The position numbers and the translations under genes are program-made. Positions 27,144 through 36,841 of a stretch of 64,000 nucleotides of DNA are shown in pieces. Under the pieces are notes generated by a model that did no database searches, was not told the origin of the DNA, and saw nothing but the letters and a program-made list of their open reading frames with translations. Source of the stretch: Stenotrophomonas rhizophila (GTDB lineage Bacteria; Pseudomonadota; Gammaproteobacteria; Xanthomonadales; Xanthomonadaceae); contig NZ_RCDC01000004.1 in assembly GCF_003651185.1 (NCBI RefSeq), positions 124,001 through 188,000 on the forward strand, read 5' to 3'. The number at the start of each line of letters is the position of its first letter. Position 1 is the first letter of the stretch.

Positions 27144-29504
27144 TTAGAACTCCTGCCAGTCGCCGTCGGCCAGTTCGGTGGCCACCGGTCGCGAGGCCGG
27201 GCGACGCACTGCAGCCTGCGCCAGCGGCGCGCGGACGGCGCGCGGCGGGGCTGCCACGACCGGAGCGGGTGCGAGCTCATGCTCGTCCAGCTTGAAGATC
27301 GACACCGCATCGGTCAGATGGCCGGCCTGTTCTTCCATCGCACGGGCGGCGGCGGTGGCTTCTTCCACCAGCGCGGCGTTCTGCTGGGTGGTCTCATCCA
27401 TCTGCACCACGGTCTGGTTGACCTGCTCGATGCCGGCGGACTGCTCCTGCGAGGCCGCGGAGATCTCGGCCATGATGTCGGTCACGCGCTGCACCGAGGC
27501 GACGATCTCGCCCATGGTGGCGCCTGCCTTCTGCACCAGCGCCGAGCCATCATTGACCTTGCCGACGGAGTCGTCGATCAGGCCCTTGATCTCCTTGGCC
27601 GCACCGGCCGAACGCTGGGCCAGGGTGCGTACTTCGGAGGCCACGACCGCGAAGCCGCGCCCCTGTTCACCGGCGCGTGCCGCTTCGACGGCCGCGTTCA
27701 ACGCGAGGATGTTGGTCTGGAAGGCGATGCCGTCGATGACCGAGATGATCTCGGCGATCTTCTTGGACGAGGTCTGGATCGCGCTCATGGTCGTGACGAC
27801 CTGGCCGACCACGTCACCGCCCTGCGAGGCCACGGTGTGCGCACCGATGGCGAGCTGATTGGCCTGGCGGGCATGCTCGGCGTTCTGGCGCACGGTGGAC
27901 GTCAGTTCCTCCATCGAGGCCGCGGTTTCTTCCAGGTTGGCGGCCTGCTGTTCGGTACGGCGCGACAGGTCACTGTTGCCGGTGGCGATCTCGCTGGCGG
28001 CCGAGTTGATCTGCTGGCTGGAGTGCTTGATCCGGGTGACGATGCCGCTGAGCTGCTCGGCGGTGGCGTTGGCGTCGTCGCGCATCCTGGCGAACACGCC
28101 CTGGAAGTCGCCGTGCATACGCACGGTCAGGTCGCCCTGGGACAGCGCGGCGAGCAGGTTGGAGACCTGTTCGATGCTGGCCGAGTTGGCATCCAGCAGG
28201 CCGTTGAGCTGCTGGGCCAGCTGCAGGAAGAAGCCTTCCTTGCCATCGCTGTCGATGCGGCCGGAGAGGTCGCCGGCTGCGGCCTGGGCGATCACGCGCG
28301 CCACTTCGGCTTCCACCAGGGCTTCCGGAGTGCGGTCGCGCCATTCGATGACGTGGCCGACGGTCTCACCCTGTTCGTTGGCGATCGAGGAGATGACCTG
28401 GGCGAACTGGGCTTCGCCGAACTGCATCGGGCGGCGGCTGACGCCGTGCTGCTGCAGCTGGGCCAGGGTCTTGGGATCCATTTCGCTGCCGTGCTCCAGC
28501 GCGGCGGCCGACTTGCCGATCAGCGAGGCGGCGGCGTCGAAGTCCGGCAGGTCCTTGCGGATGTCGGCTTCGTACTGGCTCAGGGTCTGCTGCAGGGCGC
28601 GGTTGCTGTACACGATGGTGTGGTGCGCATCGGTCAGGTAGACGCCAGTGGAGCTGTAATCCAGCGCAGTCCGGATGCGCAGGTTCTCGCGGGCGATGGC
28701 CTGGTCGGTTTCGGTACGCTCGCGCAGATCGCGCTGCATGCGCTGCATGGCCTGCAGCAGATCGCCGACTTCATCCTTGCGGCTGACATCGATATGGCCG
28801 TCCAGCTTGCCGCTGGCCACATCGTTGGCGACCGAGACGGCGCCGCGCATGCTGCCCACCAGCGAACGGGCAAACAGATACACCAGCACCAGGCCCAGGG
28901 CGGCGCCGCCGAGCAGGGTGATGACGGTCAGCGTGGCCGAGGCGGCATAAGTGGATTCGGCTTCTTCGCGGGAGGCGCGCGAGAGGCGGTTGTCTTCGGC
29001 GATCAGCGCTTCGAGCGCGGCCGAGGCCTTGCGATGCTTGGCGCGGGTTTCACCGACAAAGGTGTCCACGGCATCGTCGGGCAGGTCCAGCTCGAGCATT
29101 TCGGTGACGGCGTCGTAGGACGCCAGCGAGTCCGTCCAATCCTTGGCGAAGGTGTCAAACAGCTTCTTCTGCTGCGGATTGTCGATCAGCGCGGGGTATT
29201 TTTTGATCGAGGCATCGATCTGGGTGCGAAGCTCCGCCGCGCGGGACTTGGCTTCGGCCTTGACGTCATCGCTGGCGCGGATGAGGCCCTGGTAAGCGGA
29301 GTTGCGGTACTCGCCGACCATGCCACGTAGCTCGCCGGCCATGCGGATGCTGTCCATCCGGGGTCCGGCCAGTTCGGTGGTGACGTTGTTGAGTGAGTGC
29401 AGGCCACGATAGGCCACGATGCCCTGCAGCAGCATTACCAGCAGGAGGACGCCGAAAGTCAGCATCAACTTGGGCATCAGTTTGAGGTTGTTGATCCACG
29501 GCAT
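27144..29504 (-). CDS. Methyl-accepting chemotaxis protein with four-helix-bundle and PAS domains (mcp2)
   Basis: Chemoreceptor of 786 residues from the ATG at 29504 ([13 protein letters not shown]). A membrane helix ([19 protein letters not shown]), an all-helical periplasmic domain of the four-helix-bundle type (about 30-190), a second membrane helix ([19 protein letters not shown]) and HAMP come first. A cytoplasmic PAS-like domain ([17 protein letters not shown] to [12 protein letters not shown], about 285-400) follows, so it may also sense an internal signal. The signalling tip [20 protein letters not shown] is intact and the C-terminus is DWQEF. It is probably co-transcribed with the OB-fold gene upstream from a sigma-28 promoter. 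Part of its signalling domain is almost identical in DNA to mcp3. Confidence 0.92.
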   Translation of the reverse strand: MPWINNLKLMPKLMLTFGVLLLVMLLQGIVAYRGLHSLNNVTTELAGPRMDSIRMAGELRGMVGEYRNSAYQGLIRASDDVKAEAKSRAAELRTQIDASIKKYPALIDNPQQKKLFDTFAKDWTDSLASYDAVTEMLELDLPDDAVDTFVGETRAKHRKASAALEALIAEDNRLSRASREEAESTYAASATLTVITLLGGAALGLVLVYLFARSLVGSMRGAVSVANDVASGKLDGHIDVSRKDEVGDLLQAMQRMQRDLRERTETDQAIARENLRIRTALDYSSTGVYLTDAHHTIVYSNRALQQTLSQYEADIRKDLPDFDAAASLIGKSAAALEHGSEMDPKTLAQLQQHGVSRRPMQFGEAQFAQVISSIANEQGETVGHVIEWRDRTPEALVEAEVARVIAQAAAGDLSGRIDSDGKEGFFLQLAQQLNGLLDANSASIEQVSNLLAALSQGDLTVRMHGDFQGVFARMRDDANATAEQLSGIVTRIKHSSQQINSAASEIATGNSDLSRRTEQQAANLEETAASMEELTSTVRQNAEHARQANQLAIGAHTVASQGGDVVGQVVTTMSAIQTSSKKIAEIISVIDGIAFQTNILALNAAVEAARAGEQGRGFAVVASEVRTLAQRSAGAAKEIKGLIDDSVGKVNDGSALVQKAGATMGEIVASVQRVTDIMAEISAASQEQSAGIEQVNQTVVQMDETTQQNAALVEEATAAARAMEEQAGHLTDAVSIFKLDEHELAPAPVVAAPPRAVRAPLAQAAVRRPASRPVATELADGDWQEF

Positions 29505-29560
29505 GGCAGGTGCGGTCTCCAGTGGCAAACGCGTCCGGCCGTCGGGGCCGGTTGCAGCGA

Positions 29561-29584
29561 CCACGCCGGCCTGGGCCGGCGTGG
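29561..29584 (-). terminator. Hairpin after the OB-fold gene
   Basis: Perfect ten-base stem CCACGCCGGC / GCCGGCGTGG with a CTGG loop between the 29601 stop and the mcp2 start. It lacks a U-tract, so partial read-through into mcp2 is likely. Confidence 0.55.
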
Positions 29585-29600
29585 CAGGGCGTACGGGGAA

Positions 29601-29984
29601 TTACTTGATGTTGGCCAGCTTCAGGCCGGCCGGCGAGCTGACTTCGATTTCAGCGCGCGAGGCATCGCGGGCGATCTTGCCGATCACGCAGACGGTCTTG
29701 CCTTCCAGCGATTCCAGCGGGAAGCTGAACTTGTCGCGGTTGGCGCCGGCGATGCGGGCCGAGAAGGTGTGGCGCGGGAAAGCGCCGCCCATGTACAGGA
29801 AGGTCGGCTGGCCTTCAGAGCCTTCGGCGTACCGGGCCTTTTCGACCTTGCCGCAGACCATGCCGTCCTTGCCGACCGAGCGCGGGGCCATTTCCGGCGG
29901 AATCATTTCACCGGACTGGGCGAATGCAGTAGAGGTGGAAGAGGCGATCACGGCGACCGAGAACAGGGCAAGCAGGGACTTCAT
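29601..29984 (-). CDS. Small secreted OB-fold-like protein
   Basis: A 127-residue exported protein (signal peptide MKSLLALFSVAVIASSTSTAFAQ). The mature part, with MVCGKVEKARY, PTFLYMGGAFPRHTFSARI, FPLESLEGKTVCVIGKI and AEIEVSSP, has the strand order of small periplasmic OB-fold proteins that resemble nuclease or nucleic-acid-binding OB domains. Two cysteines (in VCGKV and TVCVIG) could form a disulfide. No nuclease active site is visible. Start at 29984 has GGAG upstream; longer in-frame starts have no signal peptide. It sits between receptors behind a sigma-28-like promoter, so a link to motility is inferred. The exact function is unknown. Confidence 0.8.
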   Translation of the reverse strand: MKSLLALFSVAVIASSTSTAFAQSGEMIPPEMAPRSVGKDGMVCGKVEKARYAEGSEGQPTFLYMGGAFPRHTFSARIAGANRDKFSFPLESLEGKTVCVIGKIARDASRAEIEVSSPAGLKLANIK

Positions 29985-30058
29985 CGGGAAGATTCTCCGG
30001 GGATATGGGCAGTTGGCCCGGCCATGGGCGATCCAGTGCAGCCGGGTTCTGAAACCAG

Positions 30059-30085
30059 CTATCGGCCGGTCCGGGCGGAACTGAA
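30059..30085 (-). promoter_or_regulatory. Sigma-28-like promoter for the OB-fold gene and mcp2
   Basis: Minus strand: TTCAGTTC, an 11-base spacer, GCCGATAG. Seven of eight -10 bases match; the -35 is weaker. It is 75 bases upstream of the 29984 start. Confidence 0.6.
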
Positions 30086-30157
30086 GCACGTTTTTTCGTC
30101 AGTGGCCGCCACGGTACGTACCGGGCGCAGACAGCGCTTTGTTCTGTGACGTATGTC

Positions 30158-30649
30158 TCAGGCTGCGACGTCGTCGATGACCGGGGCCTGGCCCATGTCG
30201 GCGCTGTCGAGCAGGGTTTCGATATCCAGCAGGATCAGCATGCGATCGTCCTGGGTGCCGATGCCGGAGATGAAGCGGGTATCGACGGCGGCGCCGAACT
30301 CGGGCGTCGGGCGGATCTGATCGGCAGCCAGCGGGATGACGTCGGAGACGCTGTCGACGACGATGCCGACGACGCGGTCTTCGACGTTGAGCACGATCAT
30401 GACGGTGAAGGCGTCGTAGGTGGCATTTTCCAGGCGCAGCTTGAGGCGCAGGTCGATGACGGGGACGATGGTGCCGCGCAGGTTGATGACGCCTTTGATG
30501 TAGTCCGGGGCATCGGGGACGCGGGTGACGGAGTCGTAGCCGCGGATTTCCTGGACTTTGAGGATGTCCACGCCGTAGTGCTCGGCGCCGAGGGTGAAGC
30601 TGAGGTATTCGCCGCCGTCGCTGGCGGCGTTGGTATTCTTGTCGTTCAT
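30158..30649 (-). CDS. cheW: CheW, chemotaxis coupling protein
   Basis: Scaffold that joins receptors to CheA. The 163 residues form a single CheW domain: YLSFTLGAEHYGVDILKVQEI, VINLRGTIVPVIDLRLKL and DRVVGIVVDSVSDVI are characteristic. It has its own sigma-28 promoter 52 bases upstream. It is the simple CheW of the cluster, in contrast to the extended ParP-like protein at 37217. Confidence 0.97.
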   Translation of the reverse strand: MNDKNTNAASDGGEYLSFTLGAEHYGVDILKVQEIRGYDSVTRVPDAPDYIKGVINLRGTIVPVIDLRLKLRLENATYDAFTVMIVLNVEDRVVGIVVDSVSDVIPLAADQIRPTPEFGAAVDTRFISGIGTQDDRMLILLDIETLLDSADMGQAPVIDDVAA

Positions 30650-30700
30650 CGAGGGGTCCTGGGTCGGGCGTGGCGGTCGAATAACCGGGGGTCACGCTGG

Positions 30701-30727
30701 ATATCGGCCTGGCCGGGGGCGACTTTA
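30701..30727 (-). promoter_or_regulatory. Sigma-28 (FliA) promoter for cheW
   Basis: Minus strand: TAAAGTCG, exactly 11 bases, GCCGATAT. The -35 TAAAG is perfect and seven of eight -10 bases match. It ends 52 bases before the cheW start. Confidence 0.85.
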
Positions 30728-30783
30728 GGGTGCTTGGCGAGAGCAACGGCGTTGGCGGTGCTGCGTTCGGCGGCTGGGCTGGT

Positions 30784-30812
30784 GTGGGTGGGGGCGTGTC
30801 CCGCCAACCCAC
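30784..30812 (-). terminator. Possible terminator hairpin after ycgR
   Basis: GTGGGT (30784-30789) pairs with ACCCAC (30807-30812), extended by an imperfect GGGGGCG/CGCC pairing, in the 215-base gap downstream of ycgR. There is no clear U-tract. Confidence 0.35.
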
Positions 30813-30864
30813 CCGCGCCGACCCAGTCACGCAGCATCAAACCGCCGAGCAGTTGAGGCAGCCA

Positions 30865-31644
30865 TCAACTCTCCCCATTCTTCCTCGCACTGCGCTGCCG
30901 GTCGATGCGGAAGATGTAGCGCTGGATCGCGCTGTCGCCACCGCGCGGGAGGTCGTCGAAGCGCATGCCGATGCGCTTCATCTCGACACCGTTGGGCAGC
31001 TTGACCGCCAACTGGTTGCAGACGATCAGCGAGACATGCAGCGGGCTGCCGTCGGGGAGGTCGAGCTGGGCGGCGTAGCGTTTCTGCAGGGAGAATACGT
31101 TGCAGTCCACCGGCACCGTGACGGCCAGGCCGCCGCCGCTGATGTCCACCACGCGCAACTGCAGGATCTCACTGCGGTCTTCGTTGATCGGGAACTGCAG
31201 GTGGGGCGAATCGGTGATCGGCGTTTCCAGCCGGTACAGTTCGCGGCGCTGCAGGTGCACCAGCTCGTCGGGGAAGGGCACGCGGAAAGCAACATGCCCT
31301 TCGTTGCGAACGCGTTCCAGGCCATCCAGGCGGAAGCGCACCATCACCCGGTCCAGCTGGGCGAAGCAGAGCAGGTGGCCGGCGTCTTCGGCGGCGCGGT
31401 TGGCGGGCTCGGACGGGCTGCCGTCCAGCAGCAGCCAATCGTCGTCTTCGTCCAGTTCCAGCACCGCGGTGGGGAAGGATTGATCGCGGCCGCCCAGATG
31501 GGCGTTGATCAACGAACGCTGGTCGATCAGCGCCTGCAGCAACTGCCGGATCTGGCGGGGATTGCGGACCAGGTACCTGTCATCCGTGCCGTCGTCGTGC
31601 GCGGCATGGGATCGGTCGTGTGCGTCGAGGCTGCCTTCGGACAT
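30865..31644 (-). CDS. ycgR: YcgR-type flagellar brake protein (PilZ domain)
   Basis: Cyclic di-GMP receptor that slows the flagellar motor when the second messenger is high. The 259 residues from the ATG at 31644 ([11 protein letters not shown]) hold an N-terminal YcgR-N domain (about 30-130) and a C-terminal PilZ domain. The cyclic di-GMP motifs are seen as [10 protein letters not shown] and, about 35 residues on, DISGGGLAV, so ligand binding should be intact. It is placed among chemotaxis genes, in a window that also encodes cyclic di-GMP turnover proteins (RpfG and the protein at 60626). Confidence 0.9.
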   Translation of the reverse strand: MSEGSLDAHDRSHAAHDDGTDDRYLVRNPRQIRQLLQALIDQRSLINAHLGGRDQSFPTAVLELDEDDDWLLLDGSPSEPANRAAEDAGHLLCFAQLDRVMVRFRLDGLERVRNEGHVAFRVPFPDELVHLQRRELYRLETPITDSPHLQFPINEDRSEILQLRVVDISGGGLAVTVPVDCNVFSLQKRYAAQLDLPDGSPLHVSLIVCNQLAVKLPNGVEMKRIGMRFDDLPRGGDSAIQRYIFRIDRQRSARKNGES

Positions 31645-31700
31645 GGAATCTGCTGAGTTGGGCGGGTGCTGGCATGCGTAGATGCCGGGGCTCAGTCCGT

Positions 31701-31708
31701 TTATCGGC
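31701..31708 (-). promoter_or_regulatory. Possible sigma-28 -10 element for ycgR
   Basis: Perfect GCCGATAA on the minus strand, 57 bases before the ycgR start. The matching -35 is poor at the normal distance (a TAAA occurs four bases too close), so this is a weak candidate. Confidence 0.4.
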
Positions 31709-31771
31709 AGTAGTTCACATTTATGTAGGGGAATTGTGCGGCTGTGGCGTGGCATGGCACCGGCGAAACGA

Positions 31772-31797
31772 CGACACCCCGCCGGAGCGGGGTGTCG
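31772..31797 (-). terminator. Terminator hairpin of mcp3
   Basis: Perfect 11-base stem CGACACCCCGC / GCGGGGTGTCG with a CGGA loop, 30 bases after the mcp3 stop. The following minus-strand bases (TCGTTTCG) are only moderately U-rich. Confidence 0.75.
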
Positions 31798-31826
31798 AAG
31801 GTCGATCGATCACGTGCCGAACGCGA

Positions 31827-34070
31827 TCAGAATTCCTGCCACTCGGTATCGTTGGCCAGGGCCGGTTCACGGCTCATGACACGGCGGGGCGCGGCCACCA
31901 CGCTGCGCGGCTTGGCCGGTGCCGCAGCGCGCGGCGGGGCGGGTGCGCGGATGACGGCTGCGGGTGCTGCGTGCGCCTGGCCCTCCAGCTTGAACAGCGC
32001 GACCGCATCGGTCAGATGGCCGGCCTGTTCTTCCATCGCACGGGCAGCGGCGGTGGCTTCCTCCACCAGCGCGGCGTTCTGCTGGGTGGTCTCATCCATC
32101 TGCACCACGGTCTGGTTGACCTGCTCGATGCCGGCGGACTGCTCCTGCGAGGCCGCGGAGATCTCGGCCATGATGTCGGTCACGCGCTGCACCGAGGCGA
32201 CGATCTCGCCCATGGTGGCGCCGGCCTGGTTGACCAGTTGCGAGCCTTCGGCGACCTTGCCGACCGATTCGTCGATCAGGCCCTTGATCTCCTTGGCCGC
32301 GCCGGCCGAGCGCTGGGCCAGGGTGCGCACTTCGGAGGCGACGACCGCGAACCCACGACCCTGCTCACCGGCACGGGCGGCTTCCACCGCGGCGTTCAGC
32401 GCCAGGATGTTGGTCTGGAAGGCGATGCCGTCGATCACGGTGATGATGTCGGCGATGCGGCGCGAGGAGGCGTCGATTTCGTGCATGGTGCTGACCACGC
32501 GGCCCACCACGTCACCGCCCTGCGAGGCGACCGAGTGCGCGCCGATGGCAAGCTGGTTGGCCTGACGGGCGTGTTCGGCGTTCTGGCGCACGGTGGAGGT
32601 CAGTTCCTCCATCGAAGCCGCGGTTTCTTCCAGATTGGCGGCCTGCTGCTCGGTACGGCGCGACAGATCGTTGTTGCCCGAGGCGATCTCGCCGGCCGCG
32701 GTGCTGATGCTGGAGGACGCCTGCTGGATGCGGCCGACGATCTGGGTCAGCTGGGCAACGGTGGTGTTGGCGTCGTCGCGCATCGAGGCGAACACGCCGT
32801 GGAACTCGCCCTGCATGCGCGCGGTGAGGTCGCCGTTGGCGATGGACTGCAGCAGGTGCGAGAGCTGGGACAGATTGCCATCGGCGACCTGCATCATCGT
32901 GTTGAGGTGCTCGATCATGACCCGGAAGTCGTGGTCGAAGCGCGTCGCATCGCCACGCTGGGTGAAGTCACCTGCAGCAGCGGCCTGGGCCAGCGACTGG
33001 ATCTGGGTGTTGATCGCCAACAGGCTGGCCTTGGCCGCATCCATTGATTCGTGCAGGATAGCGCGGGTGCCGGGCAGGCGGCGGGCGTTCGGCGAGAGGT
33101 CGCCGGCGGCGTACTGGTTCAGGACGTTGATCGCGTCCTTGATTGAATCCAGGTGCTCGAAGATCACCGTGTTGATGCCAGCGGCCAGCTGGCCATACAC
33201 GCCCGGGAAATCTTCCGGAATACGGTGGCTGATGTCCGGGCCGGCGTGCATTTCCACCATCTGCTGGGTCTGCTCGGAGAAGCGGCGCAGCATCACGGTC
33301 ATGTCGCGGGTGGCGGTCAGCATCTTGCCGGCTTCATCCTTGCTGGTGGCCTGGATGTTGACCGACAGATCGCCACGGGCGACCGACTGGATGGCGTGCA
33401 CGGCCTGGCCGAGCGGGCGGGTGATGGCGCGCGAGATCACGACGCCCATCACGGCAGCCAGCAGCGACAGCAGCACGATGCAGCCGAGGATCGCGTAGAC
33501 GCTGTTCTGGTGCGTGGCGTTGGCGCTCTCGATGCGGCTGGCCATCACGCCGTTGCTGAACTCACCCAGGTCCTTGAGCGCGGCGAACAGCGCACGGCGC
33601 GCCGGGCGCGACTGTTCATCGGAAATCTGCTGGGCAGTGACGCCGTCGCCAGCGGCGATGGCATCCTTGATCAGGCCGTTGGCCTTGAAGTAATCGGCGG
33701 TGCGGGCGGCAACCACTTCGTACAACTGACGTTCCTTGTCGCCGGCCGGCAGCAGCGCGTAGGCGGCCAGCTCGGCGTTGACGATCTTGCCGGTGTCGGC
33801 CATGCGCTTGTCGTAGTCGGCGACCGACTCCGGCTTGTCCAGCACGGTCAGCTGGGCCATTTCGTAGGTGCGGAACTCGCCGAGCTGCGCACGCACTTCG
33901 CCCAGGTGCTGCACGGAGGGAATGTCGTTGGTGCTCATCGCGCGCAGCTGGGCGTTGGCTTCGCCCAGGCGGAGCAGGGCGAAGCTGCCCAGGGCCAGTG
34001 TCATCAACGTGGTGAGGGTGAAGCCTACCGCCAGCTTGCGGGCGATGGGCAGGTCGTGGAACCACTTCAT
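31827..34070 (-). CDS. Methyl-accepting chemotaxis protein with helical periplasmic domain (mcp3)
   Basis: Chemoreceptor of 747 residues from the ATG at 34070 ([13 protein letters not shown]). First membrane helix [21 protein letters not shown]; an all-helical periplasmic domain (about 32-190) of the four-helix-bundle type; second membrane helix [24 protein letters not shown]; then two further HAMP-like repeats of the kind ([20 protein letters not shown]) before the signalling hairpin [20 protein letters not shown]. The C-terminus is EWQEF after an Ala/Pro-rich linker, again tether-like. A sigma-28-like promoter lies at 34186-34213, so it can be expressed apart from cheA1. Confidence 0.92.
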   Translation of the reverse strand: MKWFHDLPIARKLAVGFTLTTLMTLALGSFALLRLGEANAQLRAMSTNDIPSVQHLGEVRAQLGEFRTYEMAQLTVLDKPESVADYDKRMADTGKIVNAELAAYALLPAGDKERQLYEVVAARTADYFKANGLIKDAIAAGDGVTAQQISDEQSRPARRALFAALKDLGEFSNGVMASRIESANATHQNSVYAILGCIVLLSLLAAVMGVVISRAITRPLGQAVHAIQSVARGDLSVNIQATSKDEAGKMLTATRDMTVMLRRFSEQTQQMVEMHAGPDISHRIPEDFPGVYGQLAAGINTVIFEHLDSIKDAINVLNQYAAGDLSPNARRLPGTRAILHESMDAAKASLLAINTQIQSLAQAAAAGDFTQRGDATRFDHDFRVMIEHLNTMMQVADGNLSQLSHLLQSIANGDLTARMQGEFHGVFASMRDDANTTVAQLTQIVGRIQQASSSISTAAGEIASGNNDLSRRTEQQAANLEETAASMEELTSTVRQNAEHARQANQLAIGAHSVASQGGDVVGRVVSTMHEIDASSRRIADIITVIDGIAFQTNILALNAAVEAARAGEQGRGFAVVASEVRTLAQRSAGAAKEIKGLIDESVGKVAEGSQLVNQAGATMGEIVASVQRVTDIMAEISAASQEQSAGIEQVNQTVVQMDETTQQNAALVEEATAAARAMEEQAGHLTDAVALFKLEGQAHAAPAAVIRAPAPPRAAAPAKPRSVVAAPRRVMSREPALANDTEWQEF

Positions 34071-34185
34071 GATTGGAACTCCGGGCAGGGCAGTGACGCA
34101 CAGCCGTGGGGTGCTGGGCGGAATCAGCGGGGATGGGAGAGAGTGGAGCGGAGGAGCGCGACGGTTGCCGTAGTCGCTACTTCGG

Positions 34186-34213
34186 ATAGCGGCGCTGATC
34201 GACCGCAACTTGA
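34186..34213 (-). promoter_or_regulatory. Sigma-28-like promoter for mcp3
   Basis: Minus strand: TCAAGTTG, a 12-base spacer, GCCGCTAT. The -35 is excellent; the -10 has two mismatches and the spacer is one base long. It is 116 bases upstream of the mcp3 start. Confidence 0.6.
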
Positions 34214-34409
34214 TAGTGCTGCGTCACATTTTTTTCACGTTCGCCATCACGGTTCAGCGGGCGGCGATGGTTGCTGTTGCAAGGGTTTGAGCGGGCTGGT
34301 CCGTACGCAAGCGGACGGCAGGAGGGGAGGCTCGCTGCCATCGTCCGCTGATGGAGTTCACAGTTCAACGCACCGTGATCACCGACGCCCACGCACGCCC
34401 ACAAACGAA
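34214..34409. other. Non-coding part of the mcp3-cheA1 gap
   Basis: The gap between mcp3 and cheA1 is 392 bases, unusually long for this cluster. Beyond the sigma-28 site and the cheA1 hairpin, this stretch has only a short GTCCG...CGGAC stem near 34300 and a T-run at 34229-34235. I see no gene or clear RNA in it. Confidence 0.4.
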
Positions 34410-34437
34410 CGCCGCCGCTCCCGGGGGAGCGGCGGCG
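34410..34437 (-). terminator. Terminator hairpin of cheA1
   Basis: Twelve-base stem CGCCGCCGCTCC / GGAGCGGCGGCG with a four-base loop, 25 bases beyond the cheA1 stop. It is strong but lacks a clean U-tract. Confidence 0.7.
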
Positions 34438-34462
34438 TCGGGGACAGCATGCTGGAGGCGCG

Positions 34463-36430
34463 TTATGCGGCCTGTGGCACCTTGAGCGACCGCACCAGGC
34501 CGCCGATGTCGACGATCAGCGCGACCCGGCCGTCGCCGAGGATGGTCGCACCGGAAACCCCGCTGATACGGCGGTAGTTGTTCTCGATGTTCTTGACCAC
34601 GACCTGCTGCTGGCCGACCAGTTCGTCTACTTCCAGCGCGATCTTCTGGCCGTCGCCCTCGACGACCACCACCAGCGGATCGTCCATGGCACGGCCACCG
34701 TAGCCGTAGTACTCGCTGAGCGAGAGGATCGGCAGGTATTCGCCACGCACCCGCAGCACCCGGCCTTCGCCGGCCATGGTGCGTACATCGTCGGCCTGCG
34801 GTTGCAGGGCTTCGAGCACATAGGCCAGGGGAAGGATCAACGTTTCGCCGGCCACCGAGACGGTCATGCCATCCAGGATCGCCAACGTCAGCGGCAGGCG
34901 GATCAGCACGCGGGTGCCGTTGCCGGCCTGGCTTTCCAGCTGTACTTCGCCACCCAGCGCCTGGATGTTGCGGCGGACCACATCCATGCCGACGCCACGA
35001 CCGGACAGATCCGTGACGGCATCAGCGGTGGAGAAGCCCGGCTGGAAGATGAGATCCCAGACCTGCGCGTCGGTGGGGTTGTCCGGCACGCTCAGGCCGC
35101 GTTCGAGCGCCTTGGACAGGATCTTGTCGCGGTTCAGGCCACGGCCGTCATCGCTGACTTCGATCACGATGTGGCCGCCCTGATGCGAGGCCGCCAACGT
35201 GATCGTACCGGTTTCGTCCTTGCCCGCTTCGCGACGCACGTCCGGCATTTCCAGGCCGTGGTCGATCGAGTTGCGGACCAGGTGCACGAGCGGATCGGCG
35301 ATCTTCTCGATCAGGCCCTTGTCCAGCTCGGTGCCTTCGCCGATGGTGCGCAGGCGCACGTGCTTGCCCAGGCGCGAGGACAGATCGCGGACCAGGCGCG
35401 GGAAGCGCCGGAAGACCGCGTCCACCGGCAGCATGCGCACGCCGATGACCGCTTCCTGCAGATCGCGGGTATTGCGTTCCAGCAGATCCAGGCCGGTCAG
35501 CAGCTGCTCGGCCTGCGCCGGATCCAGCGCGTGCGAGACCTGCTTGAGCATGGCCTGGGTGATGACCAGTTCGCCGACCAGATTGATCAGCGCATCGACC
35601 TTGTCCACGCTGACGCGGATCGAGGTCTCGGCTTCATGGGCGGCGGCGGGCGGTGCGGCCGCAGCCGTGGGGGCGACGACGGCGGGTTTGGCCTCGACCG
35701 GCGCGCTGGTGGCCAGGCTCGGCGGTGCGGCCGGACGGATGTCCAGTTCGCAGTCGTCCACGACCCAGGCGAAGGTATCTTCGATCTTGCTGCGCGGTAC
35801 CTTGCCGACCAGGCCGAGGTCCCACGCCAGGTGCGCTTCGAGCGGATCGAGCTGGTCGAAGCCGGGCAGGCGATCCAGGCGTGCGGCGACCTGCAGCGAG
35901 CCCAGGTGCTCGAGCTCGCGGATGATGCGCAGCGGGTCGTTGCCGCTCATGAACAGCGACGGCGCCGGCACGAAACCGATCTGCCACGCCTCCGGGGTGT
36001 CATCGACCTTGGCGGCGGCGACCGGTGCCGCAGCAGCGGCCTGGCCGGACAGCACCGCTTCCAGGCGCGCCTTGACCTCGGCGACCGCGTGCGGATCTGC
36101 GGCCTGGCCGTGTTCGGCTTCGCGCAGCAGGGCGCGCAGCACGTCCACCGACGCCAGCATCGCATCAACCGCGGCCGGCTCCAGCGCCCGCTTGCCGGCA
36201 CGCAGTTCGTCCAGCAGCGTTTCCAGTACGTGGGTCAACGCGGCGATCGCGTCGAAGCCGAAGGTGCCGGCGCCGCCCTTGATCGAATGCGCGGCACGGA
36301 ACACCGAGTTGATGATCTCCGGGTCCTGCTGGCCCGATTCGAGCGCCAGCAGGCCAGCTTCCATCGCATCCAGCCCCTCGCGGCTTTCTTCGAAGAAGGT
36401 GGCGTGGAAACGTTGCAGATCCATGCTCAT
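34463..36430 (-). CDS. cheA: CheA histidine kinase, first copy (with P2 domain)
   Basis: Chemotaxis kinase of 655 residues with all five domains. P1/Hpt at about 1-110 has phospho-acceptor His48 (AAHSIKGGAGTFG). A P2 domain (about 145-235, WQIGFVPAPSLFMSGNDPLRI to AWVVDDCELDI) binds CheY. An Ala/Pro linker leads to the P3 dimerisation domain (NLVGELVITQAML), the P4 ATPase (HLVRNSIDHGLEMP, DDGRGLNRD, GRGVGMDVV) and the P5 CheW-like domain. It lies after STAS and cheY1, as expected of a unit driven from the sigma-28 site at 37177. The second CheA at 40838 lacks P2, so the two probably work with different partners. Confidence 0.96.
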   Translation of the reverse strand: MSMDLQRFHATFFEESREGLDAMEAGLLALESGQQDPEIINSVFRAAHSIKGGAGTFGFDAIAALTHVLETLLDELRAGKRALEPAAVDAMLASVDVLRALLREAEHGQAADPHAVAEVKARLEAVLSGQAAAAAPVAAAKVDDTPEAWQIGFVPAPSLFMSGNDPLRIIRELEHLGSLQVAARLDRLPGFDQLDPLEAHLAWDLGLVGKVPRSKIEDTFAWVVDDCELDIRPAAPPSLATSAPVEAKPAVVAPTAAAAPPAAAHEAETSIRVSVDKVDALINLVGELVITQAMLKQVSHALDPAQAEQLLTGLDLLERNTRDLQEAVIGVRMLPVDAVFRRFPRLVRDLSSRLGKHVRLRTIGEGTELDKGLIEKIADPLVHLVRNSIDHGLEMPDVRREAGKDETGTITLAASHQGGHIVIEVSDDGRGLNRDKILSKALERGLSVPDNPTDAQVWDLIFQPGFSTADAVTDLSGRGVGMDVVRRNIQALGGEVQLESQAGNGTRVLIRLPLTLAILDGMTVSVAGETLILPLAYVLEALQPQADDVRTMAGEGRVLRVRGEYLPILSLSEYYGYGGRAMDDPLVVVVEGDGQKIALEVDELVGQQQVVVKNIENNYRRISGVSGATILGDGRVALIVDIGGLVRSLKVPQAA

Positions 36431-36475
36431 GGTGCGGGGTGTCCAGGTGCGAGGGGAGGGAAGGGTGAAGCGGGA

Positions 36476-36841
36476 TCAGCCCAGGACTTTCTGGACGGTG
36501 GCGACCAGCTGTTCCGGGTTGAACGGCTTGACCAGCCAGCCGGTCGCGCCGGCGGCCTTGCCTTCGGACTTCTTGTCCGCGGCCGATTCGGTGGTCAGCA
36601 TCAGCATCGGCGTGAACTTGTAGTCCGGCAGCTGGCGCAGCTCACGGATCAGCGCGATGCCATCCATGTTGGGCATGTTGACGTCGGTGACCACCGCGTT
36701 GAAGCGTTGGCCCTTGGCACGACCGAGGGCGACCGCGCCGTCTTCGGCTTCCTCGACGGAAAAGCCGGCCGAGGTGAGGGCGAAAGAGACCATCTGGCGC
36801 ATCGACGCCGAATCGTCCACCACCAAGATACGTGCGCTCAT
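36476..36841 (-). CDS. cheY: CheY-type response regulator, first copy
   Basis: A single receiver domain of 121 residues. Acidic pair Asp9/Asp10 (VVDDSASMRQM), phospho-acceptor Asp53 (VTDVNMPNMDG), the Thr in LMLTTES and the Lys in WLVKPFNPEQ are all present. It is cotranscribed with the STAS gene (four-base overlap) and cheA1 and so is the likely partner of CheA1. It differs clearly from cheY2 at 43290, whose TDWNMP region is closer to the motor-binding CheY. Confidence 0.94.
   Translation of the reverse strand: MSARILVVDDSASMRQMVSFALTSAGFSVEEAEDGAVALGRAKGQRFNAVVTDVNMPNMDGIALIRELRQLPDYKFTPMLMLTTESAADKKSEGKAAGATGWLVKPFNPEQLVATVQKVLG

Noticed and set aside
25369-29330. Long plus-strand ORFs opposite mcp1 and mcp2, rich in His, Gly and Leu
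   Set aside because: Antisense shadows of repeated receptor sequence; the same composition appears opposite every receptor gene.
34214-34409. Small ORF or RNA gene in the mcp3-cheA1 gap
   Set aside because: Only a seven-codon frame and short stems were seen; nothing supports a gene.
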